NCBI RefSeq assembly: GCF_900106535.1
Contig: NZ_FNOH01000011.1
Coordinates: 124,001 to 188,000, forward strand
Source: Myxococcus xanthus
GTDB lineage: Bacteria; Myxococcota; Myxococcia; Myxococcales; Myxococcaceae
Reading direction: 5' to 3'
DNA length: 64,000 nucleotides
Every line of letters starts with the position of its first letter. The first letter of the stretch is position 1. Of this stretch, positions 54,004 through 62,259 are shown in pieces. The translations under genes were made by a program, and so were the position numbers. The notes under the pieces are model-generated. The model worked only from the letters and a program-made list of their open reading frames with translations, ran no database searches and had not been told where the DNA came from.

Positions 54004-56844
54004 TCACCGTTCCAACAGGTAGAGCATCCGCTTCGCGGGGAGGTATGCCGGATCCAACCCCACCACCTTCACCAGGGTGTCTCGTGCCACGTCCTTGCCC
54101 TGGGCCGACTCCAACTGCGCCAGTCGCGCCTGCGCCGATAGCAGCGTGGGCGCCAGGGCCAGCGCGTCCCGCAGCGCGCGCTTGGCCGGTTCCACCTGCC
54201 GGGCATCCGCCAACGCCAGGCCGTGCGCCAGATGCGACACCGGCATCTGCCGCCCCGCCGCCGCGGAGCGTTCGCCCAGGCGCCGGGCGTCCGCGAGAGC
54301 ACCTCGCTGCAGCGCGATGAGCGAGCGGTAGGCCAGGGCCCCCGCGTTGTTCGCGTCCACCTCCAACACACTGCGCAGGTGACGCTCGGCCGCGTCGAAC
54401 TGGTGCTGGTGGAAGCGCAGCAGGCCTTCGTACAACAGCGGGGACGGGTCCTCCGGTCCCTCGGACAGCGCGAGGATGGCACCCTCCACGCCCTCCACCG
54501 TCTCGCGCGGGCGCAGCCAGTAGGCAGACGTCGCGGGCCGCGGCTCCAGCCGGAGCGGGTCCGACTGCAGCGCCTGGTGCAGCGCGCGGAAGGCATCGTC
54601 CCGTCGCTTCGCGCTCGCCGCGGCGACGCCCGCCAGCAGCTGCGCGTCCAGCCGCCGCGCGTCCAGCTTCACCGCTTCCTGAAATCCCTCCAGCGCCTCC
54701 AGCGGCTTCTTCTCCAGGAGCAGCAGCCGGCCTTCGAGCACCTTCTCCAGCGCGCCGTCCTCCAACTGCCCGCGGAAGCCCGGCAGATGGGTCCGTGCCT
54801 TCTCCGCGTCGCGGCGGCCCAGGGCCACCAGGAAGAGCTGGAGGTGCGCCTCCGGCAATCCCTTCACGAGTTGCAGGGCCTCTTCCGCCGACTTCACCGC
54901 CGCGTCCTGACTGCCCGCGGTGCGCTCCGCGGCCGCCAGGTGCACCAGCACCTCGGCCACCTCGGGCTCGTCGTAGCGCGCCCGGTTCTTCATCAGCGCG
55001 CGCAAGTCCCGCACCGCGCCTGCGGCGTTGCCTTCCGCCTGGTAGCGCAGCATCGCCAGCGGCAACAGGGCGCGCAGCTCGCCGGGCTCCGCCTTCACCC
55101 GGGCCTCGTACAACTTGCGCGCCTCCGCGGGCTCCCCCACCTCCTGGTAGATGCGGGCGGTGAGCGCCAGGCTCTCCCAGTCCTTCGGGCTCGTCTCCAG
55201 CCGCTTGCGCAGCGTGTCCAGCGCGGCGGAATACTCACCGCCCGACGCATGCGCGAGCGCGCGGTAGTAGTGCAGCCGCTTGATGTCCGGCGACAGCTTC
55301 TGCGCGGAGTCGAAGTGACTGCGAGCCAGCTCGCGGGACGACGACAGCCACGTGCGGCCCAGCACCAGGTGCGCTTCGGCCTTCTGCGCGTCGGCGAGCT
55401 CCGCGCGGGCCAGCAACTCCTCCGCGAGCGGGCGCGCCTGCTCGGGCTGACCGGAGCGGGCCAGCAGGAGGTTCGCGTGCGCCAGCAGCAACGGCGCCGT
55501 GCGGCCAGACCGCGACTCCGCCGCCGACAGCAGCGCGCGGGCCTCCTGGAACGTCGCGTCGTCCATGCGCGCGCCGCGTCCCAGGGCCAGCGCCTGGACG
55601 TAGCCCGCGATGGCGGCATCGCTGGTCGGGTCCAGCACCAGCGCCTGCTGGAAGGACTCCTCCGCCTCCGCGTACGCGAAGCGCTCGTCACGGGCGAGCT
55701 GCTGCTGCCCCTGCGCGAGCCGTTCCGCGCTGGTGCCCAGAATCTCCAGGTACTTCAACTTCCAGCGAGGCAGCACGGCCTTCACCGCGTCCGGGATGGC
55801 GGCCACGGGCGGAGGACCGGCCTGGCGGCGCGACGCCTCCTGCTGCTGTTGGTACAGGAAGTAACCGCCCACACCTCCGCCCACGACGACGAGCCCCACG
55901 AGGCCCGCCACCAGTCCGCCCTTGCCCCCACGGGAGCGCCCATCCGTGACGAGCACCGGCGCGGAGCGCGAGCCGCTGCGAGGCTCCGCTCCCAACTGCG
56001 GCGAGGAGGCGCGGAGGCCACTGCGAGGCTCCGGCCCCATGTCCGGAATGATGTCGGTGCTGATGGGCACGCGTGCGCCACTACGGGGCTCGGCACCGGG
56101 CGCTGGCTCCGAGGCTTGCGCCACCGATGCGGAGCCCCCACCCAGGTCCGCCATGGGCGGCAGGAAGTCCGAGTTCCCCGCCGGAGCGGCCGGACGGCTC
56201 GTGGCGGCCGGCGCCCGAGCGGAACCAGGCTGGCGGCAGTCATCACAGATGCCGAGCGCCTGGTCGAAGGAATCCGTCAGCGGCTTCTGGCAGACGCGGC
56301 AGCCGGAGGTCGCGGGCTTCGCGGCGGCGGGCTTCGCCGGATGCGAAGGCTGGGACTCCAGGCCCTGCGGCGCGGAGGGCGGCGGTCCCAGGAAGTCGAG
56401 CAGCGGGTCCTCCGCACCGGCCGCCCCACCGCCTCCCGAAGCCGGCATCCCCACGCTCGCGAAGGGGTCCACGGGCGGCGCGGACGCGGGAGCAGGCGAG
56501 GGCATTGCCCCGAAGTCGCCGAACAGGTCCGAGCCCGAGCGGCCCTCTCCCCGGGCGGGCTTGGGAGCCGGAGCAGCGCCAGGTGCGGGCGCGGCGGGCG
56601 GCGGCGCACCGAAGTCGCCGAAGAGGTCGTCCGCGGGCGCGGCGCCGGAGACGGGCGTCAGCGTGACGGGCGCCGCGGGCTGGGATGCCGGAGCCGGCGC
56701 GCCAGCAGCGGGCACGGCCGAGGGATCGCGCCGGACCAACTGCAGGTTCCGGCAGCGAGGACACTGCGCGCGAACGCCCTTGGCGGTGATGAGCTTGTCA
56801 TCAATCGCGTAGGCGGCCGCGCATTTCTGACAGACGATGCGCAT
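54004..56844 (-). CDS. Zinc-ribbon (MJ0042-type) membrane protein with TPR region
   Basis: The 946-residue protein begins MRIVCQKCAAAYAIDDKLIT, with CxxC pairs forming an MJ0042-type zinc ribbon. A Pro/Ala-rich linker and a second CxxC pair set (CRVCQKPL and CDDC, near residue 185-200) follow. Three AEPRSG-type repeats and one membrane helix (GLVAGLVGLVVVGGGVGGYFL) come next. A 550-residue TPR-like region follows. The topology places the zinc domains in the cytoplasm and the TPR domain outside. It sits between purH and purD, 3 and 1 bases away, so it shares their transcript. Function unknown; envelope assembly is inferred. Confidence 0.8.
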   Translation of the reverse strand: MRIVCQKCAAAYAIDDKLITAKGVRAQCPRCRNLQLVRRDPSAVPAAGAPAPASQPAAPVTLTPVSGAAPADDLFGDFGAPPPAAPAPGAAPAPKPARGEGRSGSDLFGDFGAMPSPAPASAPPVDPFASVGMPASGGGGAAGAEDPLLDFLGPPPSAPQGLESQPSHPAKPAAAKPATSGCRVCQKPLTDSFDQALGICDDCRQPGSARAPAATSRPAAPAGNSDFLPPMADLGGGSASVAQASEPAPGAEPRSGARVPISTDIIPDMGPEPRSGLRASSPQLGAEPRSGSRSAPVLVTDGRSRGGKGGLVAGLVGLVVVGGGVGGYFLYQQQQEASRRQAGPPPVAAIPDAVKAVLPRWKLKYLEILGTSAERLAQGQQQLARDERFAYAEAEESFQQALVLDPTSDAAIAGYVQALALGRGARMDDATFQEARALLSAAESRSGRTAPLLLAHANLLLARSGQPEQARPLAEELLARAELADAQKAEAHLVLGRTWLSSSRELARSHFDSAQKLSPDIKRLHYYRALAHASGGEYSAALDTLRKRLETSPKDWESLALTARIYQEVGEPAEARKLYEARVKAEPGELRALLPLAMLRYQAEGNAAGAVRDLRALMKNRARYDEPEVAEVLVHLAAAERTAGSQDAAVKSAEEALQLVKGLPEAHLQLFLVALGRRDAEKARTHLPGFRGQLEDGALEKVLEGRLLLLEKKPLEALEGFQEAVKLDARRLDAQLLAGVAAASAKRRDDAFRALHQALQSDPLRLEPRPATSAYWLRPRETVEGVEGAILALSEGPEDPSPLLYEGLLRFHQHQFDAAERHLRSVLEVDANNAGALAYRSLIALQRGALADARRLGERSAAAGRQMPVSHLAHGLALADARQVEPAKRALRDALALAPTLLSAQARLAQLESAQGKDVARDTLVKVVGLDPAYLPAKRMLYLLER

Positions 56845-56847
56845 GGC

Positions 56848-58392
56848 TCAGTGCCGGAAGTGTCGCACTCCCGTCAGCACCATGGCCATCCCATGTTCAT
56901 CCGCGGCGGCAATCAACTCCGCGTCACGGACCGAACCGCCGGGTTGTACGACACAGGTGGCCCCCGCCCGGGCGGCCTCGTCCAGCCCATCCCGGAACGG
57001 GAAGAAGGCGTCCGAGGCCACCGCGCTGCCCCTGAGGGCCGCTCCGCCGCGCTGCATCGCGATGCGGACCGAATCCACCCGGTTCGTCTGCCCCCCGCCC
57101 TGCGCCAGGAGCTGGTCACCGGAGGCGAAGACGATGGCGTTGCTCTTGACGTGTTTGCACACCTTCCAGGCGAAGCGCATGGCCTGCTCCTCCTCCGGCG
57201 TGGGAGCCCGCTTGGAGACCACCTTCCACGACAGCGGCGGCTCCACCGAGTCCCGGTCCATCAGCAGCATGCCCCCGGACACGCTGCGAGCGTCCAGTTG
57301 GGCACGCGGCCGGGCCTGGGGACTGGCCAACGCGGGGCCCGCCTCCAGGAGCCGCAGGTTCTTCTTCGTCGCCAGCACCTGCAACGCCTCCGGGGAGTAC
57401 GACGGCGCGATGACCGCCTCCAGGAACGTCTCCGCCATGGCCTGGGCCGTGGCCGCGTCCACCTCGCGGTTGAGCGCGACGATGCCCCCGAAGGCGGAGA
57501 CCTCGTCCACCGCGCGGGCCGTGCGGTAGGCCTTCACCAAGGCGGCGTCCACCGCCACGCCGCAGGGCGTGTTGTGCTTGATGATGACGGCCGCGGGGGC
57601 CTCCGGGAACTCCAGCAGCAGGCCCAGCGCCGCGTCCAGGTCCAGGATGTTGTTGTACGACAGCTCCTTGCCCTGCAGCACCTTGGCGAAGGCGACCGTC
57701 GGCTCCTGGGGCGCGGCGTGCTCGCGGTAGAAGGCGCCGCGCTGATGCGGGTTCTCCCCGTAGCGCAGGTCCTGCGACTTCTGGAACGCCAACGACAGCT
57801 CCCCCGGGAACGGCTCGCCCGCCTGCGCGGACAGCCACGCGGAGATGGAGGCGTCGTAGGCCGCCGTGTGCGCGAAGGCCTTGCGCATCAGCCGGCGCCG
57901 CGTGTCCTCGCTCACCGCCTTCTGCTGCTCCAGCTCCGCCAGCACCGCCGGATAGTCGTCCGGGTCCACCACCACCGAGACGTGCCGGAAGTTCTTCGCG
58001 GAGGCGCGCACCATCGCGGGCCCGCCGATATCAATCTGCTCGATGACCTCCGGCTCCGCGGCGCCCGAGGCCACCGTCTGCCGGAATGGATACAGGTTCA
58101 CCGCGACCAGGGAGATGGGCTCGATGCCGTGCGCCTTCATCTCCTCCCGGTCGGCCTCCAGCTCCAGCCGTCCCAGGATGCCGCCGTGGATGCGGGGGTG
58201 GAGCGTCTTCACGCGGCCACCCAGAATCTCGGGGCTCTGCGTGTGCTCGGACACCTTGTTGACGGGCACCCCCGCGCCCTTGAGCGCCTCCAGCGTGCCC
58301 CCGGTGGACAACAACCGGAAGCCCAGGCGGACGAGCCCCTGGGCGAAGGGAACCAGACCTCGCTTATCAGAAACGCTCAGGAGAGCCAGCAC
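56848..58392 (-). CDS. purH: Bifunctional AICAR formyltransferase/IMP cyclohydrolase
   Basis: The 514-residue enzyme performs the last two steps of IMP synthesis. The N-terminal IMP cyclohydrolase domain ([30 protein letters not shown]) and the C-terminal AICAR transformylase domain ([21 protein letters not shown]) are both complete. The GTG at 58392 gives the normal N-terminus ([10 protein letters not shown]); the open frame to 58431 adds 13 odd residues. It heads the operon purH - zinc-ribbon TPR gene - purD - lptF - lptG - ligase. No purine riboswitch was recognised upstream. Confidence 0.95.
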   Translation of the reverse strand: MLALLSVSDKRGLVPFAQGLVRLGFRLLSTGGTLEALKGAGVPVNKVSEHTQSPEILGGRVKTLHPRIHGGILGRLELEADREEMKAHGIEPISLVAVNLYPFRQTVASGAAEPEVIEQIDIGGPAMVRASAKNFRHVSVVVDPDDYPAVLAELEQQKAVSEDTRRRLMRKAFAHTAAYDASISAWLSAQAGEPFPGELSLAFQKSQDLRYGENPHQRGAFYREHAAPQEPTVAFAKVLQGKELSYNNILDLDAALGLLLEFPEAPAAVIIKHNTPCGVAVDAALVKAYRTARAVDEVSAFGGIVALNREVDAATAQAMAETFLEAVIAPSYSPEALQVLATKKNLRLLEAGPALASPQARPRAQLDARSVSGGMLLMDRDSVEPPLSWKVVSKRAPTPEEEQAMRFAWKVCKHVKSNAIVFASGDQLLAQGGGQTNRVDSVRIAMQRGGAALRGSAVASDAFFPFRDGLDEAARAGATCVVQPGGSVRDAELIAAADEHGMAMVLTGVRHFRH

Positions 58393-58473
58393 GTGTGGGC
58401 CTCGGTGTGCGGGAAGCGGCGGTAGTAGCAACCACCCCCTGGGGTGTCAACGCAACACGTCGGCCCTCCGTTT

Positions 58474-58492
58474 GCGGGTGGAAACCACCCGC
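58474..58492. terminator. Perfect hairpin between region-4 regulator gene and purH
   Basis: GCGGGTGG (58474-58481) and CCACCCGC (58485-58492) form an 8-pair stem around AAA, six bases after the regulator stop. It probably separates the regulator transcript from purH. Confidence 0.55.
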
Positions 58493-58497
58493 GAACA

Positions 58498-58989
<492 letters not shown>

Positions 58990-59012
58990 GTCCCCTCCAC
59001 GTGAGGCCAGTC

Positions 59013-59034
59013 TACCCGGTTCCCGGGTATTCTA
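59013..59034 (-). promoter_or_regulatory. Palindrome and -10-like element upstream of the region-4 regulator
   Basis: TACCCGG-TTC-CCGGGTA (59013-59029) is a perfect 7-base-arm palindrome, 24-40 bases before the ATG. On the minus strand TAGAAT (59034-59029) precedes it, a good -10 overlapping the MerR stop. A promoter with an operator just downstream is plausible. Confidence 0.35.
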
Positions 59035-59556
59035 TTGCGAACGGATGGTTTCGTCTGCGCGTGCGGTCACGGCGCTACCGAGCCGGGCGACATCCCGGAC
59101 CAGATCCTGCGCTCTTTGCCGCAAGGTTGCTAGCTGTGCCTCAAGCGTACGCCGATGCTCCCCCCCAAAGGCGCGGTCCCCCAGTTCCTCCTGGAACCCG
59201 TTCAGGAGGCCTGCAAGGTCCCGTTCCAACTGGTCGATATAGTTGCTGTGGAAGACATAGGACCGCTTGATGTCCTCCAGGGTGTGCCCCTCCGACATCA
59301 TCTTCTTGATGACATTGATGCGGCGCACCGCCTCCACCGGGTAGAGCCCGACGCTCCCCTGGTGCTTCCCCTTCCTGCCCACCCGGCGGCTCCTGGGTAG
59401 CAAGCCCGCCTGCACGTACTTCCGGAACGTCGCCTCCGACAGGCGCACGCCCCGTGGCCGGAAGATTTTCAGGATGGCGCTCGCGGGCAGGCCGCCCGCG
59501 TTCTCGCGCTCGATCCGAGCAATCTCCTCAGGAGCCAGCAGGTCCATGGATTCCAT
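59032..59556 (-). CDS. MerR-type HTH transcriptional regulator
   Basis: The 174-residue protein has a helix-turn-helix with wing (LPASAILKIFRPRGVRLSEATFRKYVQAGLLPRS, then GSVGLYPVEAVRRINVIKKM). A C-terminal coiled-coil-like helix follows (YIDQLERDLAGLLNGF). The order fits MerR-superfamily regulators, though the recognition region is extended. No effector-binding Cys set is visible. The ATG at 59556 has no ribosome-binding site. A TATATT element sits 4-9 bases upstream, so the mRNA may be leaderless. Two 11-base palindromes just upstream may be its own operator. Confidence 0.82.
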   Translation of the reverse strand: MESMDLLAPEEIARIERENAGGLPASAILKIFRPRGVRLSEATFRKYVQAGLLPRSRRVGRKGKHQGSVGLYPVEAVRRINVIKKMMSEGHTLEDIKRSYVFHSNYIDQLERDLAGLLNGFQEELGDRAFGGEHRRTLEAQLATLRQRAQDLVRDVARLGSAVTARADETIRSQ

Positions 59557-59560
59557 TGAA

Positions 59561-59591
59561 TATAATCCACTGAGTGGGGGCCACTGAGTGC
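59561..59591 (-). promoter_or_regulatory. Tandem 11-base palindromes and -10 element of the MerR gene
   Basis: CCACTGAGTGG (59567-59577) is a perfect palindrome around one base. CCACTGAGTGC (59581-59591) repeats it with one mismatch, 14 bases apart. On the minus strand a TATATT -10 lies directly 3' of them, so they fall in the spacer position that MerR-type proteins use. The start codon lies a few bases further. Confidence 0.45.
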
Positions 59592-59836
59592 CAGAACGAG
59601 CGGTTGGGTGTCAAGGCAGACCACCAGGCAGGCAAGCGGCGGCGGACGAATCGCGCGCCTTTGAACAGGCGGAGCGGCAGGTGGGACGAGGTAGGCGTGA
59701 CAGCCCGAAGGCGGCCCCGCTGGAGGCGAGGCAGCAGCGTTCAGGAGTGGACGTTGGGGGTGCTCAAGCGGAAGCGAGCACGGGTACGGCGGGTGACTTC
59801 GGACCTGGGCTCAGGTCGCGGCACGGCTGCCGGTGA

Positions 59837-59859
59837 GGCCGCCGCGCCGGGAGGCGGCC
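59837..59859 (-). terminator. Hairpin downstream of the first PEGA kinase gene
   Basis: GGCCGCC (59837-59843) pairs with GGCGGCC (59853-59859), four bases after the kinase stop on the minus strand. There is no T-tract. Confidence 0.4.
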
Positions 59860-59863
59860 TGGT

Positions 59864-62251
59864 TCAGCGCCCCCTGGGGGCGCGGAACTCGCGGCTGACG
59901 GTGCCGCCCGCGGTGACGGCGACGTCGTAGCGGCGCTCGCCGGACGGGTGCTGGAAGACGAGCTTGTGGTTGCCGACGGGCAACCGGTACGACGCCCGCC
60001 CCGTTACTTCGCCCATGCGCTTGCCGTTGATGAACACGGTGGCATAGGGCGCGGCCTGGACCTGGAGCGTTCCGCTGGCCGGCGCAGCGCGTACGCGCTC
60101 CGGCTCCTGCTGGGTGCCGGCCGCACTCGGCGCGGGGTCGGAGGCCGGGTGGGTGGCGGCAGCGGCGAGCACCTCCTCGCGCATCAGCCCATCCACCTCG
60201 GATTCGGTATCGGCGGTTTCGGCGGGCCCCGTCTCCCCGCCCTCGGCGTTCTCAGATACTGCTGAAGGCGCGGGCTGCGCGGTCGGCACGGGTTCATCAA
60301 CAGCGGGTGCGGCCACCATGGGCTCTGCCGGCACCGCCGGAGGAGCTGCTTCTTCGGTCCCCCGCATCACAGCGACGCCGCCTCCGACGACGGCGAGCCC
60401 CAACGCCACGGCCAGTCCCATCGCCCACTGTCGGCGCGCCGCCGGCACGGCCACCGAGGCTACGGGGCCGGACGCACGGGCCCCCGCCTCGAGAGACTCG
60501 GCGCCGGACGCATGGGCCCCCGCAGGCACCTCGGCTCCGGAGCCCCGAGCACTCGTCCCAAGAACCCCGGATCCGAACGCATGGGCACCTGCAGGCCCCT
60601 CGGCTCCGGACGCACGGGCACTCGCCGCAGGGCCCTCGGCTCCGGACGCATGGGCACCCGCCGCAGGCACCTCGGAAGCTCCAGGCTCGGCTGCCCTCAT
60701 CCCGGGATGCGCCTCAGGCTCCGTATTCGACGGGGTCCCTTCCTCGTCGTCGTCCTCATCGTCCCAGGCGCTCGCCAACTTCAGACTCCCGGAGGACCCT
60801 GACGGTGACGCGACGGCGGCGCCCCCTTCCGGACGACTCGGCGTCCGCGCGCTCCCGGACACCGCCGGGACACCTGATCCCCTGCTCGGCGTCTTCTCGG
60901 CCCGTGCATCCTCGCTGGAGGCTGCACCGCGAGCATCCTCGGCCCCACCGGAGCGCGGCCCCGACACCGCGACCATGCCCTCCGGACGGCTCTGCCGGCC
61001 CGGAGTGGAAGGCGCGCCTTCGAAAGAAGCACCGCGAGGCACCGGCGACGACGCCACCGCCGGCAGCGGCATCATCGGCGTGGCCATGGGCGGCAGTGGC
61101 GCCGCATCCAGCGCGGCCGCCTCGCCCCTGCGCGGCAACACGAAGGTCGGCGCATTGACGTCTTCGTCCGGAGACGTCGGCAACGCCAGGCCGCTGCGGC
61201 CAGCAGACATCATCACCGCGGTGGGCTCGCGCGGCACGGGCGACGCCTCTGCCCCAGGTGCCGGCTCCCCTTCCACGACGTGTGTGCGCTCCTGCACGGT
61301 GGGAATCGCCTGGGTGAGGCTGGTGGGGAACAAGCGGCGCATGAACGCGCTCAGGTCCGTGTCGTCCAAGGACCTCGCATGCGTCAGCACGCACTGGGCC
61401 AGGGCGCGCTCGAACTCCGCGGCCGTCTGGAAGCGGAGCGCGGGGTCTCTGTCCAGAGCTCGCACCACGGCGGCATCCAGGTCCGCGGGCACGTCCGGAT
61501 TCAGCCGGGCCGGAGGCGGAATGGTGCTCTGCTGCACCGCGCGCAGCACCGCCACCTCGGAGTCCCCGTCGAACAGACGGCCGCCCGTGAGCATCTCCCA
61601 CAGCACCACGCCCAGCGCGAAGATGTCCGTGCGTGCATCCACGGCCTCGCCCCGGGCCTGCTCGGGCGACATGTACGCGAACTTGCCCTTCAGCACGCCC
61701 GGCTGCGTCAGCTTGTTGCCCGCCTTGGCGATGCCAAAGTCCGTCAGCTTCACCGCGCCATCGAAGGACAACAGCACGTTGTGCGGCGTGACGTCCCGGT
61801 GCACCAGGTCCAGCGGCTGGCCATTCACGCGGACGCGGTGCGCGTAATGCAGGCCCCGGGCGACCTCCGCGCCGATGTGCGCCACCAGCATGGGCGGCAC
61901 CGGCTCCATCAGCTCCTTGCCGCGCTTGCGCAGCTCCCACAACGAGCAGCCGCGCACGTACTCCATGGCCAGGTAGTACGTGTCCTCATGCTTGTCGAAG
62001 TCGAATATCTGCACCACGTTCGCGTGGTTCAGCCGCGAGGCCAGCCGGGCCTCGGCGATGAACATCCCCACGAACTCCGGGTCGCTGGCGAGGAAGGCGC
62101 GCACCCGCTTGATGACGACTTCCTTCTCGAAGCCCTCCGCGCCGCGCGCCGTGCACAGGTAGATTTCCGCCATACCGCCCTCGGCGAGCTTGCGGCGGAC
62201 GACGTACTTGCCGATGTGAGTGCCGGCTTCGAGCGTCACGGGAGCATCCAA
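59864..62251 (-). CDS. Membrane Ser/Thr protein kinase with C-terminal PEGA domain
   Basis: The 795-residue Hanks-type kinase has the Gly-rich loop [11 protein letters not shown], catalytic [16 protein letters not shown], metal-binding LTDFGIAK and an APE-equivalent MSPEQARG (residues about 15-280). A long low-complexity region contains ASGAEGPA-type repeats (60460-60680 in the DNA). Then come one membrane helix ([21 protein letters not shown]) and a periplasmic PEGA domain ([20 protein letters not shown]). The start is TTG at 62251, eight bases after the upstream stop. It phosphorylates Ser/Thr targets in signalling; the target is unknown. Confidence 0.92.
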   Translation of the reverse strand: MDAPVTLEAGTHIGKYVVRRKLAEGGMAEIYLCTARGAEGFEKEVVIKRVRAFLASDPEFVGMFIAEARLASRLNHANVVQIFDFDKHEDTYYLAMEYVRGCSLWELRKRGKELMEPVPPMLVAHIGAEVARGLHYAHRVRVNGQPLDLVHRDVTPHNVLLSFDGAVKLTDFGIAKAGNKLTQPGVLKGKFAYMSPEQARGEAVDARTDIFALGVVLWEMLTGGRLFDGDSEVAVLRAVQQSTIPPPARLNPDVPADLDAAVVRALDRDPALRFQTAAEFERALAQCVLTHARSLDDTDLSAFMRRLFPTSLTQAIPTVQERTHVVEGEPAPGAEASPVPREPTAVMMSAGRSGLALPTSPDEDVNAPTFVLPRRGEAAALDAAPLPPMATPMMPLPAVASSPVPRGASFEGAPSTPGRQSRPEGMVAVSGPRSGGAEDARGAASSEDARAEKTPSRGSGVPAVSGSARTPSRPEGGAAVASPSGSSGSLKLASAWDDEDDDEEGTPSNTEPEAHPGMRAAEPGASEVPAAGAHASGAEGPAASARASGAEGPAGAHAFGSGVLGTSARGSGAEVPAGAHASGAESLEAGARASGPVASVAVPAARRQWAMGLAVALGLAVVGGGVAVMRGTEEAAPPAVPAEPMVAAPAVDEPVPTAQPAPSAVSENAEGGETGPAETADTESEVDGLMREEVLAAAATHPASDPAPSAAGTQQEPERVRAAPASGTLQVQAAPYATVFINGKRMGEVTGRASYRLPVGNHKLVFQHPSGERRYDVAVTAGGTVSREFRAPRGR

Positions 62252-62259
62252 GGCATGTG

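Larger units (their letters stand above)
59557..59863. other. Intergenic region between kinase and MerR gene (307 bases)
   Basis: The region holds the MerR promoter/operator candidates at its left end and a hairpin after the kinase gene at its right end (59837-59859). Small plus-strand frames through it have no ribosome-binding site or domain support, so I see no gene. Confidence 0.55.

Noticed and set aside
54223-58425. A 1400-codon open frame on the plus strand over the zinc-ribbon TPR and purH genes
   Set aside because: Very long antisense frames are common in high-GC DNA with strong codon bias. Its translation is Arg/Gln/Leu/His-rich without domains, while the opposite strand encodes complete PurH and TPR proteins.
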